Shown: positions 18,638-27,597 of the stretch, in pieces
Numbering within the stretch: the first letter of the stretch is position 1
How the letters are laid out: each line of letters starts with the position of its first letter
From: Olsenella uli
Lineage (GTDB): Bacteria > Actinomycetota > Coriobacteriia > Coriobacteriales > Atopobiaceae
Direction: 5' to 3'
DNA length: 45,036 nucleotides
Assembly (NCBI RefSeq): GCF_901212655.1
Contig: NZ_CAAKON010000004.1
Location: forward strand, 1-45,036
Made by a program: the position numbers and the translations under genes
Notes under the pieces: generated by a model
Told to the model about the DNA's origin: nothing
Seen by the model: the letters and a program-made list of their open reading frames with translations, nothing else
Database searches by the model: none

Positions 18638-19237
18638 ATGAGGACGGTCTTTCTGGCGGGAGGCATCGCGTCCGGCAAGTCCACGGTGGCGCGCATGCTG
18701 CGCAGCCGCGGGGCCTGGCTCTGCGACCTAGACCAGGTGGCGCGCGAGGTGGTGGCTCCGGGCAGCGAGGCCCTCGAGCTCATCTGCCGCGAGTTTGGCG
18801 ATGACCTCGTGGATCCCGAGACCGGGGAGCTCCGCCGCGCCGAGCTGGCGGCCCGCGCCTTCGACACGCCGGAGGACACGGCCAAGCTCGAGGCGAAAGA
18901 GATGCCGGCCATCAAGGCCCGCCTCACGCAGATTCTCACGAACACGTGCTGCGCGGCCACCGCTCCTATGGTGGCGGTGGTGGAGATTCCACTGCTTGAC
19001 CGCGTGGAGGACCTGCTGCCGCTGGCCGACGAGGTGCTCGTGGTGGTGGCGCCGATGGTGCTGCGCCGCGAGCGCGCCATCGCGCGTGGCATGACGGCGG
19101 CAGACTTCGACCTGCGCGTCTCGCGCCAGGTGTCCGACGACTACCTGCGTGAGCATGCCACGCACGTCATCAACAACGACGGCAATGCGCAGGCGCTCGA
19201 GGCCAAGGTCGACGCCTGGTGGAGCAGTGAGCGCTAG
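18638..19237 (+). CDS. coaE: Dephospho-CoA kinase
   Basis: It phosphorylates the 3'-OH of dephospho-CoA, the last step of coenzyme A synthesis. The 199-residue P-loop kinase starts with the Walker A motif [21 protein letters not shown]. The family stretches [11 protein letters not shown] (substrate-binding D), [10 protein letters not shown] and a lid arginine region ([11 protein letters not shown]) follow, and the C-terminus has [14 protein letters not shown]. The start follows the preceding stop by six bases, with a weak Shine-Dalgarno inside the upstream coding end. The upstream zinc-ribbon gene and downstream uvrB are on the same strand. A hairpin in the coaE-uvrB gap (19261-19289) lacks a T-tract, so partial read-through into uvrB is plausible. 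Confidence 0.94.
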   Translation: MRTVFLAGGIASGKSTVARMLRSRGAWLCDLDQVAREVVAPGSEALELICREFGDDLVDPETGELRRAELAARAFDTPEDTAKLEAKEMPAIKARLTQILTNTCCAATAPMVAVVEIPLLDRVEDLLPLADEVLVVVAPMVLRRERAIARGMTAADFDLRVSRQVSDDYLREHATHVINNDGNAQALEAKVDAWWSSER

Positions 19238-19382
19238 GGCCCCGACGGGTGATGGCGGCCCTCGGCCCTGCCCGCAGGGTGCGGCCGAGCAGCGTTCGGT
19301 GAGCAAGGGAGAGGGCGGATGCAATGCTTGCCTCGTAGGTGGGGGAGCGTTCGCAGCCGCCTTCTTTTGTGATTGGAGACCC

Positions 19383-21674
19383 ATGGCAGATTCTTCTCAG
19401 GTCGGCGCCCCACAGTCCAATACCCCACAGGTCGTGGGTCACTTTGGCGCCGAGCTCACGCGCTTTGGCGTGGAGGCGGGCGGCACGCCGCTCACGGTGG
19501 TCTCGTCCTTCCAGCCCGCCGGCGACCAGCCCCAGGCCATCGAGAAGCTCGCCGAGGGCGTGGAGGAGGGACTGCGCTACCAGACCCTCATGGGCGTCAC
19601 CGGCTCGGGCAAGACCTTCACCATGGCCAAGACCATCGAGGCCGTGAACAAGCCCACGCTCATCATGGAGCCCAACAAGACGCTCGCCGCCCAGGTGGCG
19701 AGCGAGATGCGCGAGCTGTTCCCCAACAACGCGGTGGTCTACTTCGTCTCCTACTACGACTACTACCAGCCCGAGGCCTACGTTCCGCAGTCCGACACCT
19801 ACATCGAGAAGGACGCCTCCATCAACGAGGAGGTCGAGAAGCTCCGCCATCAAGCCACGGCGAGCCTGCTCTCGCGGCGCGACGTCATCGTGGTTGCGTC
19901 CGTGAGTTGCATCTACGGCATCGGCTCGCCGGAGGACTACGCAGGCCTGGCCCCCAACGTATCCAAGGAGGAGCCCCTCGAGCGTGACGACCTTATCCAC
20001 GCCCTCATCAACATTCAGTACGACCGCAACGACGTGGACCTGGCCCGGGGCTGCTTCCGCGTGCGAGGCGAGCGCGTGGACGTGTTCCCGCCCTATGCCG
20101 AGCATCCGCTGCGCATCGAGTTCTTTGGCGACGAGGTTGAGCTCATCGCCGAGATAGATGAGGTGACGGGTGAGATTCTGCGCGAGTTCGACGCCATCCC
20201 CATTTGGCCGGCGAGCCACTACGTCACCGAGCGTCCTAAGATCAACCATGCACTCGAGACCATCAACGACGAGCTCACCGAGCGCCTGAAGCAGCTCAAG
20301 GCCTCCGACAAGCTGCTCGAGGCCCAGCGACTGCAGCAGCGCACGGCCTATGACCTCGAGATGCTCGAGAACATGGGCTACTGCAACGGCATCGAGAACT
20401 CCTCGCGCCACCTGGACGGCCGCAAGCCCGGCGAGCCGCCGTTCACGCTCATCGACTACTTCCCCAAGGACATGCTCTGCATCATCGACGAGTCCCACGT
20501 GACGGTGCCGCAGATCCGCGGTATGCACGAGGGCGACCGCTCGCGAAAGATCACCCTCGTCGAGCATGGCTTTCGTCTGCCGAGCGCGCTCGACAACCGC
20601 CCCTTGCGCTTCGACGAGTTCGAGGCACGCGTGCCGCAGTTCATCTACGTGAGCGCCACCCCTGGTGACTACGAGGAGCATGTGAGCCAGCGCCAGGTTG
20701 AGCAGATCATCCGTCCCACGGGCCTTCTTGACCCCAAGATCGACGTGCGCCCGGTGCGCGGCCAGATCGACGACCTCACCGAGGAGATCCGCACCCGCGT
20801 GATGCGCCGGGAGCGCGTGCTGGTGACCACCCTCACCAAGCGCATGGCCGAGGACCTCACGGACCATCTGCTGGACGAGGGCTTCAAGGTCAACTACATG
20901 CACTCCGACACGGCCACGCTCGACCGCGTGGACATAATCCGAGACCTGCGCACCGGCAAGATCGACGTGCTCGTGGGCATCAACCTCCTGCGCGAGGGCC
21001 TGGACATCCCCGAGGTTTCGCTCGTGGCCATCCTCGACGCGGACAAGGAGGGGTTTCTCCGCAACCGCCGCTCGCTCATCCAGACGATGGGCCGCGCGGC
21101 GCGCAACGCCAACGGCGAGGTGGTGATGTACGCCGACCGTGTGACCGACTCGATGCGCATCGCCATCGACGAGACGCGCCGGCGCCGCGCGCTGCAGGAG
21201 GCGTACAACGAAGAGCGTGGCATCGTGCCCAAGACGGTGAGCAAGTCCATCGCCGACATCTCCGGCTTTATCGAGCAGGCCGACAAGACCGTGGGCAACA
21301 AGACGCGTGACCGTCATGGTACGGGCAGCCACGGTGCCTTCGAGAGCCTGGCGGAGGAGGGCGCCGCCGCGGGCGGCGCGTCTGCCGGCGACGCGCATGA
21401 CCCCGAGACCGCGCGTGCCGTGGCCGACGAGCTTGCGAAGAGGCTGCCGCGCGAGGAGCTGACGCGCCTCATGGAGACGCTCGAGAGCGACATGGCGGCG
21501 GCGAGCGAGGCCATGGACTTCGAGCGCGCGGCCCAGCTGCGCGACCAGCTCGTGGAGCTGCGCACGCGCGTGGAGGGTACTACCGAGGACGAGGTCATGG
21601 CCCGCCTCAAGGCTGGTGCCCGCAAGGGCAGCGCCCACGCCACCCGCCGCAAGTACCGCCCCCGAAAAAAGTAA
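19383..21674 (+). CDS. uvrB: Excinuclease ABC subunit B
   Basis: UvrB verifies damage in nucleotide excision repair and hands DNA to UvrC. The 763-residue protein has about 30 extra N-terminal residues and an extended C-terminus compared with the roughly 670-residue norm. Visible motifs are Walker [11 protein letters not shown], the beta-hairpin [12 protein letters not shown], the helicase box [42 protein letters not shown] (in parts) and [11 protein letters not shown]-terminal UVR motif for UvrC contact is present (about 690-735, [13 protein letters not shown]). A linker of about 50 residues before it is Gly/Ala-rich. The ATG at 19383 follows TTGGAGA. uvrA is not in the window. Confidence 0.96.
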   Translation: MADSSQVGAPQSNTPQVVGHFGAELTRFGVEAGGTPLTVVSSFQPAGDQPQAIEKLAEGVEEGLRYQTLMGVTGSGKTFTMAKTIEAVNKPTLIMEPNKTLAAQVASEMRELFPNNAVVYFVSYYDYYQPEAYVPQSDTYIEKDASINEEVEKLRHQATASLLSRRDVIVVASVSCIYGIGSPEDYAGLAPNVSKEEPLERDDLIHALINIQYDRNDVDLARGCFRVRGERVDVFPPYAEHPLRIEFFGDEVELIAEIDEVTGEILREFDAIPIWPASHYVTERPKINHALETINDELTERLKQLKASDKLLEAQRLQQRTAYDLEMLENMGYCNGIENSSRHLDGRKPGEPPFTLIDYFPKDMLCIIDESHVTVPQIRGMHEGDRSRKITLVEHGFRLPSALDNRPLRFDEFEARVPQFIYVSATPGDYEEHVSQRQVEQIIRPTGLLDPKIDVRPVRGQIDDLTEEIRTRVMRRERVLVTTLTKRMAEDLTDHLLDEGFKVNYMHSDTATLDRVDIIRDLRTGKIDVLVGINLLREGLDIPEVSLVAILDADKEGFLRNRRSLIQTMGRAARNANGEVVMYADRVTDSMRIAIDETRRRRALQEAYNEERGIVPKTVSKSIADISGFIEQADKTVGNKTRDRHGTGSHGAFESLAEEGAAAGGASAGDAHDPETARAVADELAKRLPREELTRLMETLESDMAAASEAMDFERAAQLRDQLVELRTRVEGTTEDEVMARLKAGARKGSAHATRRKYRPRKK

Positions 21675-21998
21675 CCGCTTCCCACCTGCCATTGGGGATG
21701 GACTCTTTTTCAAGTTTCCTGAAAGTGAGAGATGGGTGAAAACCGCTTTTGTGGTGTGGTGTGGCGTGGCGGAGTGGCGGCTTCGAGTCGTTCACGCCGC
21801 CTTCCTCCCACACTTTCCGAACACAAGCGCCAAGGTGTCCGCTAAATCTCAAGTCAAGGGTTGTCTTCTCTGGAGCCGGGTTCAGAATGACTCCCGGCCG
21901 TGAACGGTAGCGATCCCTCCGCGAACGGCAAACGGTTCATCGGGAGCGCGGCCACGCCCATCGTTCCGGTCGCGCGCTACAGCCAGGAGGCATCCGCC
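21675..21998. other. uvrB-larA intergenic region
   Basis: The 324-base gap holds no supported gene. Near larA it contains a promoter-like pair (21861-21888) overlapped by a GC dyad (21875-21898) and then about 100 bases of leader. No clear T-tailed terminator was found after uvrB. Confidence 0.35.
21861..21898 (+). promoter_or_regulatory. Putative larA promoter with overlapping dyad
   Basis: TTGTCT (21861-21866) and CAGAAT (21883-21888) are 16 bases apart. A dyad, GCCGGG (21875-21880) and CCCGGC (21893-21898), brackets the -10 and could be an operator. In Lactobacillus plantarum the lar operon is controlled by a Crp/Fnr-type regulator; no match to its site is claimed. Confidence 0.35.
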
Positions 21999-23270
21999 AT
22001 GTTCGAGATGGAAGTCCCGTTCGACCACACCACCAAGACCGTGAGGCTCGAGGACAAAAACTTCGCCGGCACGCTCATCGGTCACCAGAACGAGTTTAAG
22101 TGCGACAAGACCCAGGAGGAGCTCATCGAGGACGCCCTCGACCACCCCTACGACGCCCCCACGCTCGAGGAGCTCTGTGCCGGCAAGAAGGACATCGTCA
22201 TCATTAGCTCCGACCACACGCGCCCGGTTCCCTCGCGCGTGACGATGCCCATCGAGCTGCGCCGCATCCACGCCGCCGCGCCCGACGCCCGCGTGCGCAT
22301 CCTCGTTGCCACCGGCATGCACCGTCCCTCCACGCACGAGGAGCTCGTGGCCAAGTACGGCGAGGAGATCGTGGCCAACGAGGAGATTGTGATGCACGTC
22401 TCCACCGATGACGCCATGATGGAGAAGATTGGCACCCTGCCCTCCGGCGGCGAGTGCATCATCAACAAGATTGCGGCCGACGCCGACCTGCTGCTTGCCG
22501 AAGGCTTCATCGAGCCCCACTTCTTCGCCGGCTTCTCCGGCTCCCGTAAGGCCGTTCTGCCTGGCATCGCCAGCTACAAGACCATCATGTACAACCACAA
22601 CGGCCAGTTCGTGAATGACCACAACTCGCGCCCGGGCAACCTGCACCACAACATGATCCACGAGGACATGATGGCCGCCGCCGAGATGGCCGGCCTCAAG
22701 TTCATCCTCAACGTGGTGCTGAACGGCAAGCACGAGGTCATCGGCGCCTTCGCCGGTGACATCCACAAGGCCCACGAGGCCGGCTGTGACTTCGTGAAGG
22801 AGCTTGCCGGCGTGGACAAGGTCCCGTGCGACATCGCCATCACCACCAACGGCGGCTACCCGCTAGACCAGAACATTTACCAGGCCGTTAAGGGCATGAC
22901 GGCTGCCGAGGCCACGCTCGAGGACGGCGGCGTCATCATCGACATCGCCGGTTGCGCCGACGGTCACGGCGGCGAGGGCCTCTACAAGTCCATCTCCGAG
23001 AATGATCCGGCGGAGTTCGAGCGCCAGTGCATCGACACGCCCAAGGACAAGACCCTGCCGGACCAGTGGACCGCGCAGATCTTCGCCCGCATCCTGGCCC
23101 ACCACCCCGTCATCATGGTTACGGACCTGTGCGACCACGACATGATTCGTGCCATGCACATGATTCCGGTCAACACGGTGGAAGAGGCCCTCGCCAAGGC
23201 CTTTGAGCTCAAGGGTGCCGACGCGAAGGTCGCTGTCATCCCCGACGGCCTCGGCGTCGTCGTTCGTTAG
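21999..23270 (+). CDS. larA: Lactate racemase-type enzyme (LarA family)
   Basis: LarA interconverts D- and L-lactate using a covalently bound nickel-pincer nucleotide; some family members racemise other 2-hydroxyacids. At 423 residues it has the usual size. The key residues known from the L. plantarum enzyme fall at the same numbers here: D72 and R75 (SDHTRPVP), H108 (TGMHRP), H174 (EPHFFAGFSG), the cofactor-linking lysine K184 (SGSRKAVLPG) and H200 (YNH). That agreement also supports the ATG at 21999, which follows AGGAGG by nine bases, rather than the longer open frame. The LarD-like channel gene follows. The pincer-synthesis genes larB, larC and larE are not in the window and must lie elsewhere for activity. 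Lactate is the most likely substrate, but the family is broader. Confidence 0.9.
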   Translation: MFEMEVPFDHTTKTVRLEDKNFAGTLIGHQNEFKCDKTQEELIEDALDHPYDAPTLEELCAGKKDIVIISSDHTRPVPSRVTMPIELRRIHAAAPDARVRILVATGMHRPSTHEELVAKYGEEIVANEEIVMHVSTDDAMMEKIGTLPSGGECIINKIAADADLLLAEGFIEPHFFAGFSGSRKAVLPGIASYKTIMYNHNGQFVNDHNSRPGNLHHNMIHEDMMAAAEMAGLKFILNVVLNGKHEVIGAFAGDIHKAHEAGCDFVKELAGVDKVPCDIAITTNGGYPLDQNIYQAVKGMTAAEATLEDGGVIIDIAGCADGHGGEGLYKSISENDPAEFERQCIDTPKDKTLPDQWTAQIFARILAHHPVIMVTDLCDHDMIRAMHMIPVNTVEEALAKAFELKGADAKVAVIPDGLGVVVR

Positions 23271-23300
23271 GCGAGGACAGGGCTGAGAACGCCATTCCAG

Positions 23301-23332
23301 GCGCGCGCGAATTTGAATCAATTTGCGCGCGC
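23301..23332. repeat. 32-base palindrome between larA and larD
   Basis: GCGCGCGCGAATT (23301-23313) and AATTTGCGCGCGC (23320-23332) are complementary at 12 of 13 positions around a 6-base centre. It directly abuts a TTGCAC element (23333-23338), so it could be an operator or an RNA stem-loop. Confidence 0.7.
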
Positions 23333-23364
23333 TTGCACTTCTCCTGGTCTCGACGTTTTATACT
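23333..23364 (+). promoter_or_regulatory. Possible internal promoter of the channel gene
   Basis: TTGCAC (23333-23338) and TATACT (23359-23364) are well formed but 20 bases apart, longer than ideal. It would start transcription about 65 bases before the channel start codon. Confidence 0.3.
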
Positions 23365-23435
23365 CACGAAACGGAAATGAGTGCCAATCAACACGTGGCC
23401 CACACATTTGGGTCACCAACGAGAAAGGTAAGGCT

Positions 23436-24167
23436 GTGCCGTACAACCTTTTTGCTGAGTTCGCTAGTACCTGCCTCATGATTCTCTTCGGCGTGGGCGT
23501 CCACTGCGACGAGGTCCTCAAGGGTACCAAGTACCGCGGCTCGGGCCACCTGTTTGCCATCACCACCTGGTCGTTCGGCATCTCCGTCTGCCTGTTCATC
23601 TTTGGCGGCGAGATCTGCATGAACCCCGCCATGGCGCTCTGTCAGGCCTTCCTCGGCCTCATTCCCTGGTCGAGCCTCGTGCCGTACTGGATTGCCGAGA
23701 TGCTCGGTGGCTTCTGCGGTGCCGCCATCATCTGGTTCATGTACGCCGATGACTTCAAGGCGTCCGAGGAGACGGTTGACCCTATCGCCGTCCGCAACAT
23801 CTTCTCCACCAACCCCACGAAGGAGTCTTACGACCTCCCGCGCAACTTCTTCATCGAGGCCTTCGACACCTTCATCTTCCTCACGGGCATCCTCTGCATC
23901 GCCAGCCGTGGCGGCGACAACCTCATCATGATCGCCATCTCCGTGGGCCTGCTCGTCTGGGCCATCGGCATGGGCCTTGGCGGCGTGACGGGCTTCGCCA
24001 TGAACCAGGCGCGTGACCTTGGTCCCCGCATGGCCTACCAGTTGCTCCCCATCGGCAACAAGGCCGACAACAACTGGAAGTACGGCCTGCTTGTGCCGGG
24101 TATCGCCCCGTTCGTGGGCTCCGTCTGCGCGGCCCTGTTCGTCACCAACGTGCTCGGCCTCTTCTAG
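23436..24167 (+). CDS. larD: Aquaglyceroporin-family channel, LarD-like
   Basis: The 243-residue MIP-family protein is predicted to let small neutral solutes cross the membrane. Next to larA, lactic acid is the likely solute, as for LarD of L. plantarum. Six membrane helices alternate with two half-helices. The first pore loop is GGEICMNPAMALCQAF, with a regular NPA. The second is GFAMNQARDLGPR, where NPA has become NQA while the following Arg-Asp is kept. The start is a GTG at 23436, after AAAGGTAAG; the 41 upstream codons of the open frame are not family-like. It lies 165 bases after larA, with a palindrome and possible promoter between, and ends at a strong terminator. Assignment as LarD rests on context; glycerol facilitator is the alternative. 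Confidence 0.8.
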   Translation: MPYNLFAEFASTCLMILFGVGVHCDEVLKGTKYRGSGHLFAITTWSFGISVCLFIFGGEICMNPAMALCQAFLGLIPWSSLVPYWIAEMLGGFCGAAIIWFMYADDFKASEETVDPIAVRNIFSTNPTKESYDLPRNFFIEAFDTFIFLTGILCIASRGGDNLIMIAISVGLLVWAIGMGLGGVTGFAMNQARDLGPRMAYQLLPIGNKADNNWKYGLLVPGIAPFVGSVCAALFVTNVLGLF

Positions 24168-24192
24168 GCTCGAGCTGCAACAACGGTTTGTG

Positions 24193-24225
24193 AGCGCGTC
24201 TCGCTTCGACGGGGCGCGCTTTTTT
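24193..24225 (+). terminator. Intrinsic terminator of the lar pair
   Basis: AGCGCGTCTCG (24193-24203) pairs, with one G-T position, to CGGGGCGCGCT (24210-24220) and is followed by six T residues. Confidence 0.88.
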
Positions 24226-24335
24226 GTGCGAGCGTCGCGCGGCAACCTCGCCGTCTGCGCCGCGGCCGAGGCGAGCCCCGAGGTGCAGGGCATCTTCGCC
24301 GGTGCTGGCCCAGACGGTGCTGCCGGTTTTACTCC

Positions 24336-26039
24336 CTACGCCTGAGCCGCAGCCGCGTCGATGACCGCCTGGGCCACGCGCAGGCCGTCGGTGGCCGCAC
24401 TCATGATGCCGCCGGCATAGCCCGCCCCCTCGCCGCAGGGGTAGAGCCCTGCGTGCGAGACGCTCTGCAGGTCTGCCCCGCGCGTCACGCGCACCGGCGA
24501 GCTCGAGCGGCTCTCCACGCCCGTGAGCACGGCCTCCGCGCTATCGAATCCCCGCAGGTGCCGAGCCATGTCCGGGATGGCCGCGCGCAGCGTCTTCACA
24601 ATATAGGGCGGCAGGCACCCCTCCACGGAACCCCAGGCAACGCCGCGCGGGTAGGTGGGTGTCACGTGCCCCGGCCCGCTGGAAGCCGTGCCGGCCAGGA
24701 AGTCTCCCACCAGCTGCGCCGGCGCCACGAAGCCGCCCCCGCCCAGCTCAAAGGCCGAGCGCTCGCACTGGCGCTGCAGCTCTACGCCGGCGAGCACGTC
24801 GTCGCCGGGAAGGTCAGTTGCCAGCACGTTGGCGAGCAGGCCGGAATTGGCGTTGGTGCCCGCGCGCGCCGCGAGGCTCATGCCGTTCGTCACCACGCCG
24901 CCTGGCTCGCTGGCCGCTGCCACCACATAGCCACCCGGGCACATGCAGAACGAGAACGCGCTCCGGCCGCTCGGCAGGTGGCTCACCAGCTTGTACGGCG
25001 CGGCGCCCAGTGCGGGATGGCCGGCCGAGGGGCCATACTGCGCGCGGTCCACGTCTGCCTGCAGGTGCTCGATGCGCACGCCCATGGCAAACGTCTTGCG
25101 CTCCATCGTCACGCCCAGGCCGCGTAGCAGCTCAAAGACGTCGCGTGCCGAGTGCCCGCATGCGAGCACCACCTGGCTCGCGGCAATGCGCTCCTCAACG
25201 AGAAGGCCGCTTTCCTCGCGGCGCTCGAGCCGCACGGCCGACACGCGTCGCGTGCGTCCCGCAGCCACGGCGTACGTCTCGGCGCCGGCAGAGAACTCAA
25301 TCCCCGCGAGCCTCGTGCGTGTCCTCACCTCGCCGCCCAGCTCGACTATGCGCCGGCAGATACCGTCCACCACGCGCGGCAGCACGTCCGAGCCGATGTG
25401 TGGCTTGGCGTCCCAGCCAATCTCAGGCTGGGCACCCGCCCCCACGAACGTGTCGAGCACCAAGCGGTGCAGCGGGCTCTTGGTGCCCGTGGTGAGCTTG
25501 CCGTCCGAGAAGGTGCCCGCGCCGCCCGCGCCAAACTGGATGTTGCTCTCGGGGTCGAGCATGCCCGTCTTGTTGAAGCGGCTCACGGCCTCGCCGCGAC
25601 GCGCGGCGTCATCTCCGCGCTCTACCAGCAGCGGCTCCATGCCGGCCGAGGCTAGCGCCAGGGCGCAGAACAGGCCTGCGCAGCCGGCGCCCACCACCAC
25701 GGGCCGGGCACCCGTGCCAAGCGCCACGCGAGCCGGCAGCGTGGGGGAGCTGGGCGCGATGATACGCAGGCCGCGCTCGTCCCGGCGGCGCGCCAGCTTG
25801 GCGAGCGTGGTGCGCTCGACCCGCTCGCCGCCGCGGAGCTGGGCGCGCACGGTGTAGGTGAGGTGCACGGCGCTCTTCTTGCGGGCGTCGATGGAGCGGC
25901 GGTGCAGCTCGACGCCCAGCAGGCCGTCGGGTGCCACATGCAGGCGCTTGAGCACCGCGGCGCGAATCACGGCGCGTTCGGTCTCGGGCGTGCCGTCGAG
26001 CTTGGCGAGCGGAATGTTCAGGTTGGAGATCTCAATCAT
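24336..26039 (-). CDS. FAD-dependent oxidoreductase (COG2509-type)
   Basis: The 567-residue protein belongs to the large group of uncharacterised NAD(P)/FAD-dependent dehydrogenases. An N-terminal domain (1-110) is typical of this group, with ARKKSAVHLTYTV. The FAD-binding Rossmann motif follows: PVVVGAGCAGLFCALALASAG, quoted in part as VGAGCAGLF (about 117-125). Further family stretches are FGAGGAGTFSDGKL, CGHSARDVFELL, FCMCPGGYVVAAASE and YPCGEGAGYAGGIMSAATDG, the last being the C-terminal FAD contact. No physiological substrate is established for the family as far as I know. The ATG at 26039 follows GAGGAC. Its -10 may be TATACA near 26100 on the minus strand. It is downstream of, but separately transcribed from, the methionine genes. 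Confidence 0.87.
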   Translation of the reverse strand: MIEISNLNIPLAKLDGTPETERAVIRAAVLKRLHVAPDGLLGVELHRRSIDARKKSAVHLTYTVRAQLRGGERVERTTLAKLARRRDERGLRIIAPSSPTLPARVALGTGARPVVVGAGCAGLFCALALASAGMEPLLVERGDDAARRGEAVSRFNKTGMLDPESNIQFGAGGAGTFSDGKLTTGTKSPLHRLVLDTFVGAGAQPEIGWDAKPHIGSDVLPRVVDGICRRIVELGGEVRTRTRLAGIEFSAGAETYAVAAGRTRRVSAVRLERREESGLLVEERIAASQVVLACGHSARDVFELLRGLGVTMERKTFAMGVRIEHLQADVDRAQYGPSAGHPALGAAPYKLVSHLPSGRSAFSFCMCPGGYVVAAASEPGGVVTNGMSLAARAGTNANSGLLANVLATDLPGDDVLAGVELQRQCERSAFELGGGGFVAPAQLVGDFLAGTASSGPGHVTPTYPRGVAWGSVEGCLPPYIVKTLRAAIPDMARHLRGFDSAEAVLTGVESRSSSPVRVTRGADLQSVSHAGLYPCGEGAGYAGGIMSAATDGLRVAQAVIDAAAAQA

Positions 26040-26136
26040 GCGGGCAGTCCTCACCGCGCGGGGAGGGCAAGCCTCCGGGGATGTGTGCACCCCTTAATTG
26101 TATAGGCGCGCGACGCCCTGCAAGATTGGCATGTCC

Positions 26137-26280
26137 ATGACCACTCGCTTCATTCAGCCCAAAATTGGCATGGCCGACAACCCGTATGACGAGGACGGCA
26201 ACGAGGAGGACGCCGACAAGACCAAGACCTACGGCTACGGTCTCGACATCCTTAACCGTGATATCGCACGGCTTGGTTAC
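26137..26280 (+). pseudogene. Possible small gene or 5' gene remnant
   Basis: From the ATG at 26137 the frame encodes about 48 residues with strikingly coding-like composition: MTTRFIQPKIGMADNPYDED, then an acidic stretch, then KTKTYGYGLDILNRDI. Codon use matches the neighbouring genes. At about 26280 the frame runs antisense into the 3' end of the MetE-like gene and becomes arginine/serine-rich shadow sequence up to a stop at 26511. This looks like the beginning of a gene cut off where the MetE-like gene ends. There is no good ribosome binding site, and I do not recognise the family. It could equally be a real short protein whose stop was lost. Confidence 0.35.
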
Positions 26281-27398
26281 GCGTCCTGCCAGACGCTCTC
26301 GGCCACCTCGCGGATGAGGTCCACCTTGGCCCACTGCTCGGCCTCCGTGAGGATGTTGCCCTCCTCCGTGGATGCAAAGCCGCACTGCGGCGAGAGGCAG
26401 AGCTGGTCCAGCGGCACGTACCTCTCGGCCTCCTTGATGCGGGCGCGCAGGGCGTCGGCGTCCTCCAGGCCCGGCTCCTTGGACGTTACGAGGCCCAGCA
26501 CCACGCGCTGATTGGCGATGTGTGCGAGCGGCTCAAAGTCGCCGGCGCGGTCGGAGTCGTACTCCAGGAAGAAGCCGTCCACCTTGCAGTTCTCGAACAG
26601 CGTCTTGGCCACTGGGTCATAGCCGCCGGAGGAGAACCAGGTGGAGCGGAAGTTGCCGCGGCAGATGTGCATGGTGACCACCATGTCGGCCGGCTTGGCC
26701 TCGAGCGCCTCGTTGATCATCTCGACGTACTTGCGCTGGATCTTGGCGATGTCCAGGCCGCGGGCCTCGTAGGCGGCGCGCTTCTGGGCGTCGCAGAACT
26801 CGCCCCAGCTCGTGTCGTCCAACTGCAGGTAGCGGCAGCCGTGGTCGTCGAACTTGCGGATGGCGTCGGCGTAGGCCTCGGCGATGTCGTGGTAGAGCAG
26901 GTCCTCGTCTGCGGCATAGCGCTCGATGGGCTGGTAGTTCTCCTCGCGCACGCAGCAGATGAGGTGCAGCATGGAGGGGGAGGGAATGGTCTGCTTCACG
27001 AGGGCGTCGCCGGCGACGGACTTCATAAAGTCGAAGTGCGCCAGGAACGGGTGCTCGCCAAAGCTCGGCTTGTCGGCGATGACCACCGTGGCGGCCTTGG
27101 GCTGGTGGCCCTGGAAGTGGACGCTCCAGTGCTCGGCCGTGACCTCCTGGACGCCGCCGAGCTCGGCGAGGAAGTCCAGGTGCCAGTAGCGGCGGCGGAA
27201 CTCGCCGTCGGTCACGGCGCGAAGGCCATGGGCCTTCTGCTTGGCAACGAGGTCGCGGATGGCCTCGTCGGTGACGACCTCGAGCGCGGCTTCGTCGATG
27301 AGGCCGGCCTTGTGGTCGGCACGCGCCTGCTTGAGGACGTCCGGGCGTAGGAAGCTGCCAACGACGTCGTATCGGAACGGGGCGTGGGTGGATGCCAT
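26277..27398 (-). CDS. MetE-like cobalamin-independent methionine synthase C-domain protein
   Basis: The 373-residue protein resembles the stand-alone C-terminal domain of cobalamin-independent methionine synthase (YxjG/YxjH type). Such proteins transfer a methyl group to homocysteine to give methionine. The TIM-barrel family stretches VVGSFLRP, VTDGEFRRRYWHLDF, YLQLDDTSW and FFLEYDSDRAGDFEPL are present. The zinc ligands are His and Cys in TMHICRGN and Cys in LSPQCGFAS. It lacks the N-terminal half of classical MetE, so the methyl donor is uncertain. The start follows AAAGGAG. It lies downstream of the O-acetylhomoserine sulfhydrylase gene on the same strand, with a strong terminator between, so it is probably a separate unit with a related role. 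Confidence 0.85.
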   Translation of the reverse strand: MASTHAPFRYDVVGSFLRPDVLKQARADHKAGLIDEAALEVVTDEAIRDLVAKQKAHGLRAVTDGEFRRRYWHLDFLAELGGVQEVTAEHWSVHFQGHQPKAATVVIADKPSFGEHPFLAHFDFMKSVAGDALVKQTIPSPSMLHLICCVREENYQPIERYAADEDLLYHDIAEAYADAIRKFDDHGCRYLQLDDTSWGEFCDAQKRAAYEARGLDIAKIQRKYVEMINEALEAKPADMVVTMHICRGNFRSTWFSSGGYDPVAKTLFENCKVDGFFLEYDSDRAGDFEPLAHIANQRVVLGLVTSKEPGLEDADALRARIKEAERYVPLDQLCLSPQCGFASTEEGNILTEAEQWAKVDLIREVAESVWQDA

Positions 27399-27530
27399 GT
27401 GAGTCTCCTTTGTCGAGGTAACTTGACCAGTATTTCACGGGCGAGGGCAGCGGACCACAGCGCGTTGCGTATGCGAGCGCATAGGCTAAGACTATGGTGT
27501 GCGACTTAGGGCGTGGTCTGGGCGATGCGG

Positions 27531-27576
27531 CTACAAGAAGGGCCCGGCTGGCGAGTCACTGCCAGCCGGGCCCTTT
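27531..27576 (-). terminator. Intrinsic terminator of the sulfhydrylase gene
   Basis: A perfect 15-base inverted repeat (27538-27552 and 27561-27575) with an 8-base loop is followed on the minus strand by CTTGTAG. It lies 22 bases after the stop of the sulfhydrylase gene and separates it from the MetE-like gene. Confidence 0.8.
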
Positions 27577-27597
27577 GGGCGAGTCTGTGGGCCTGGA

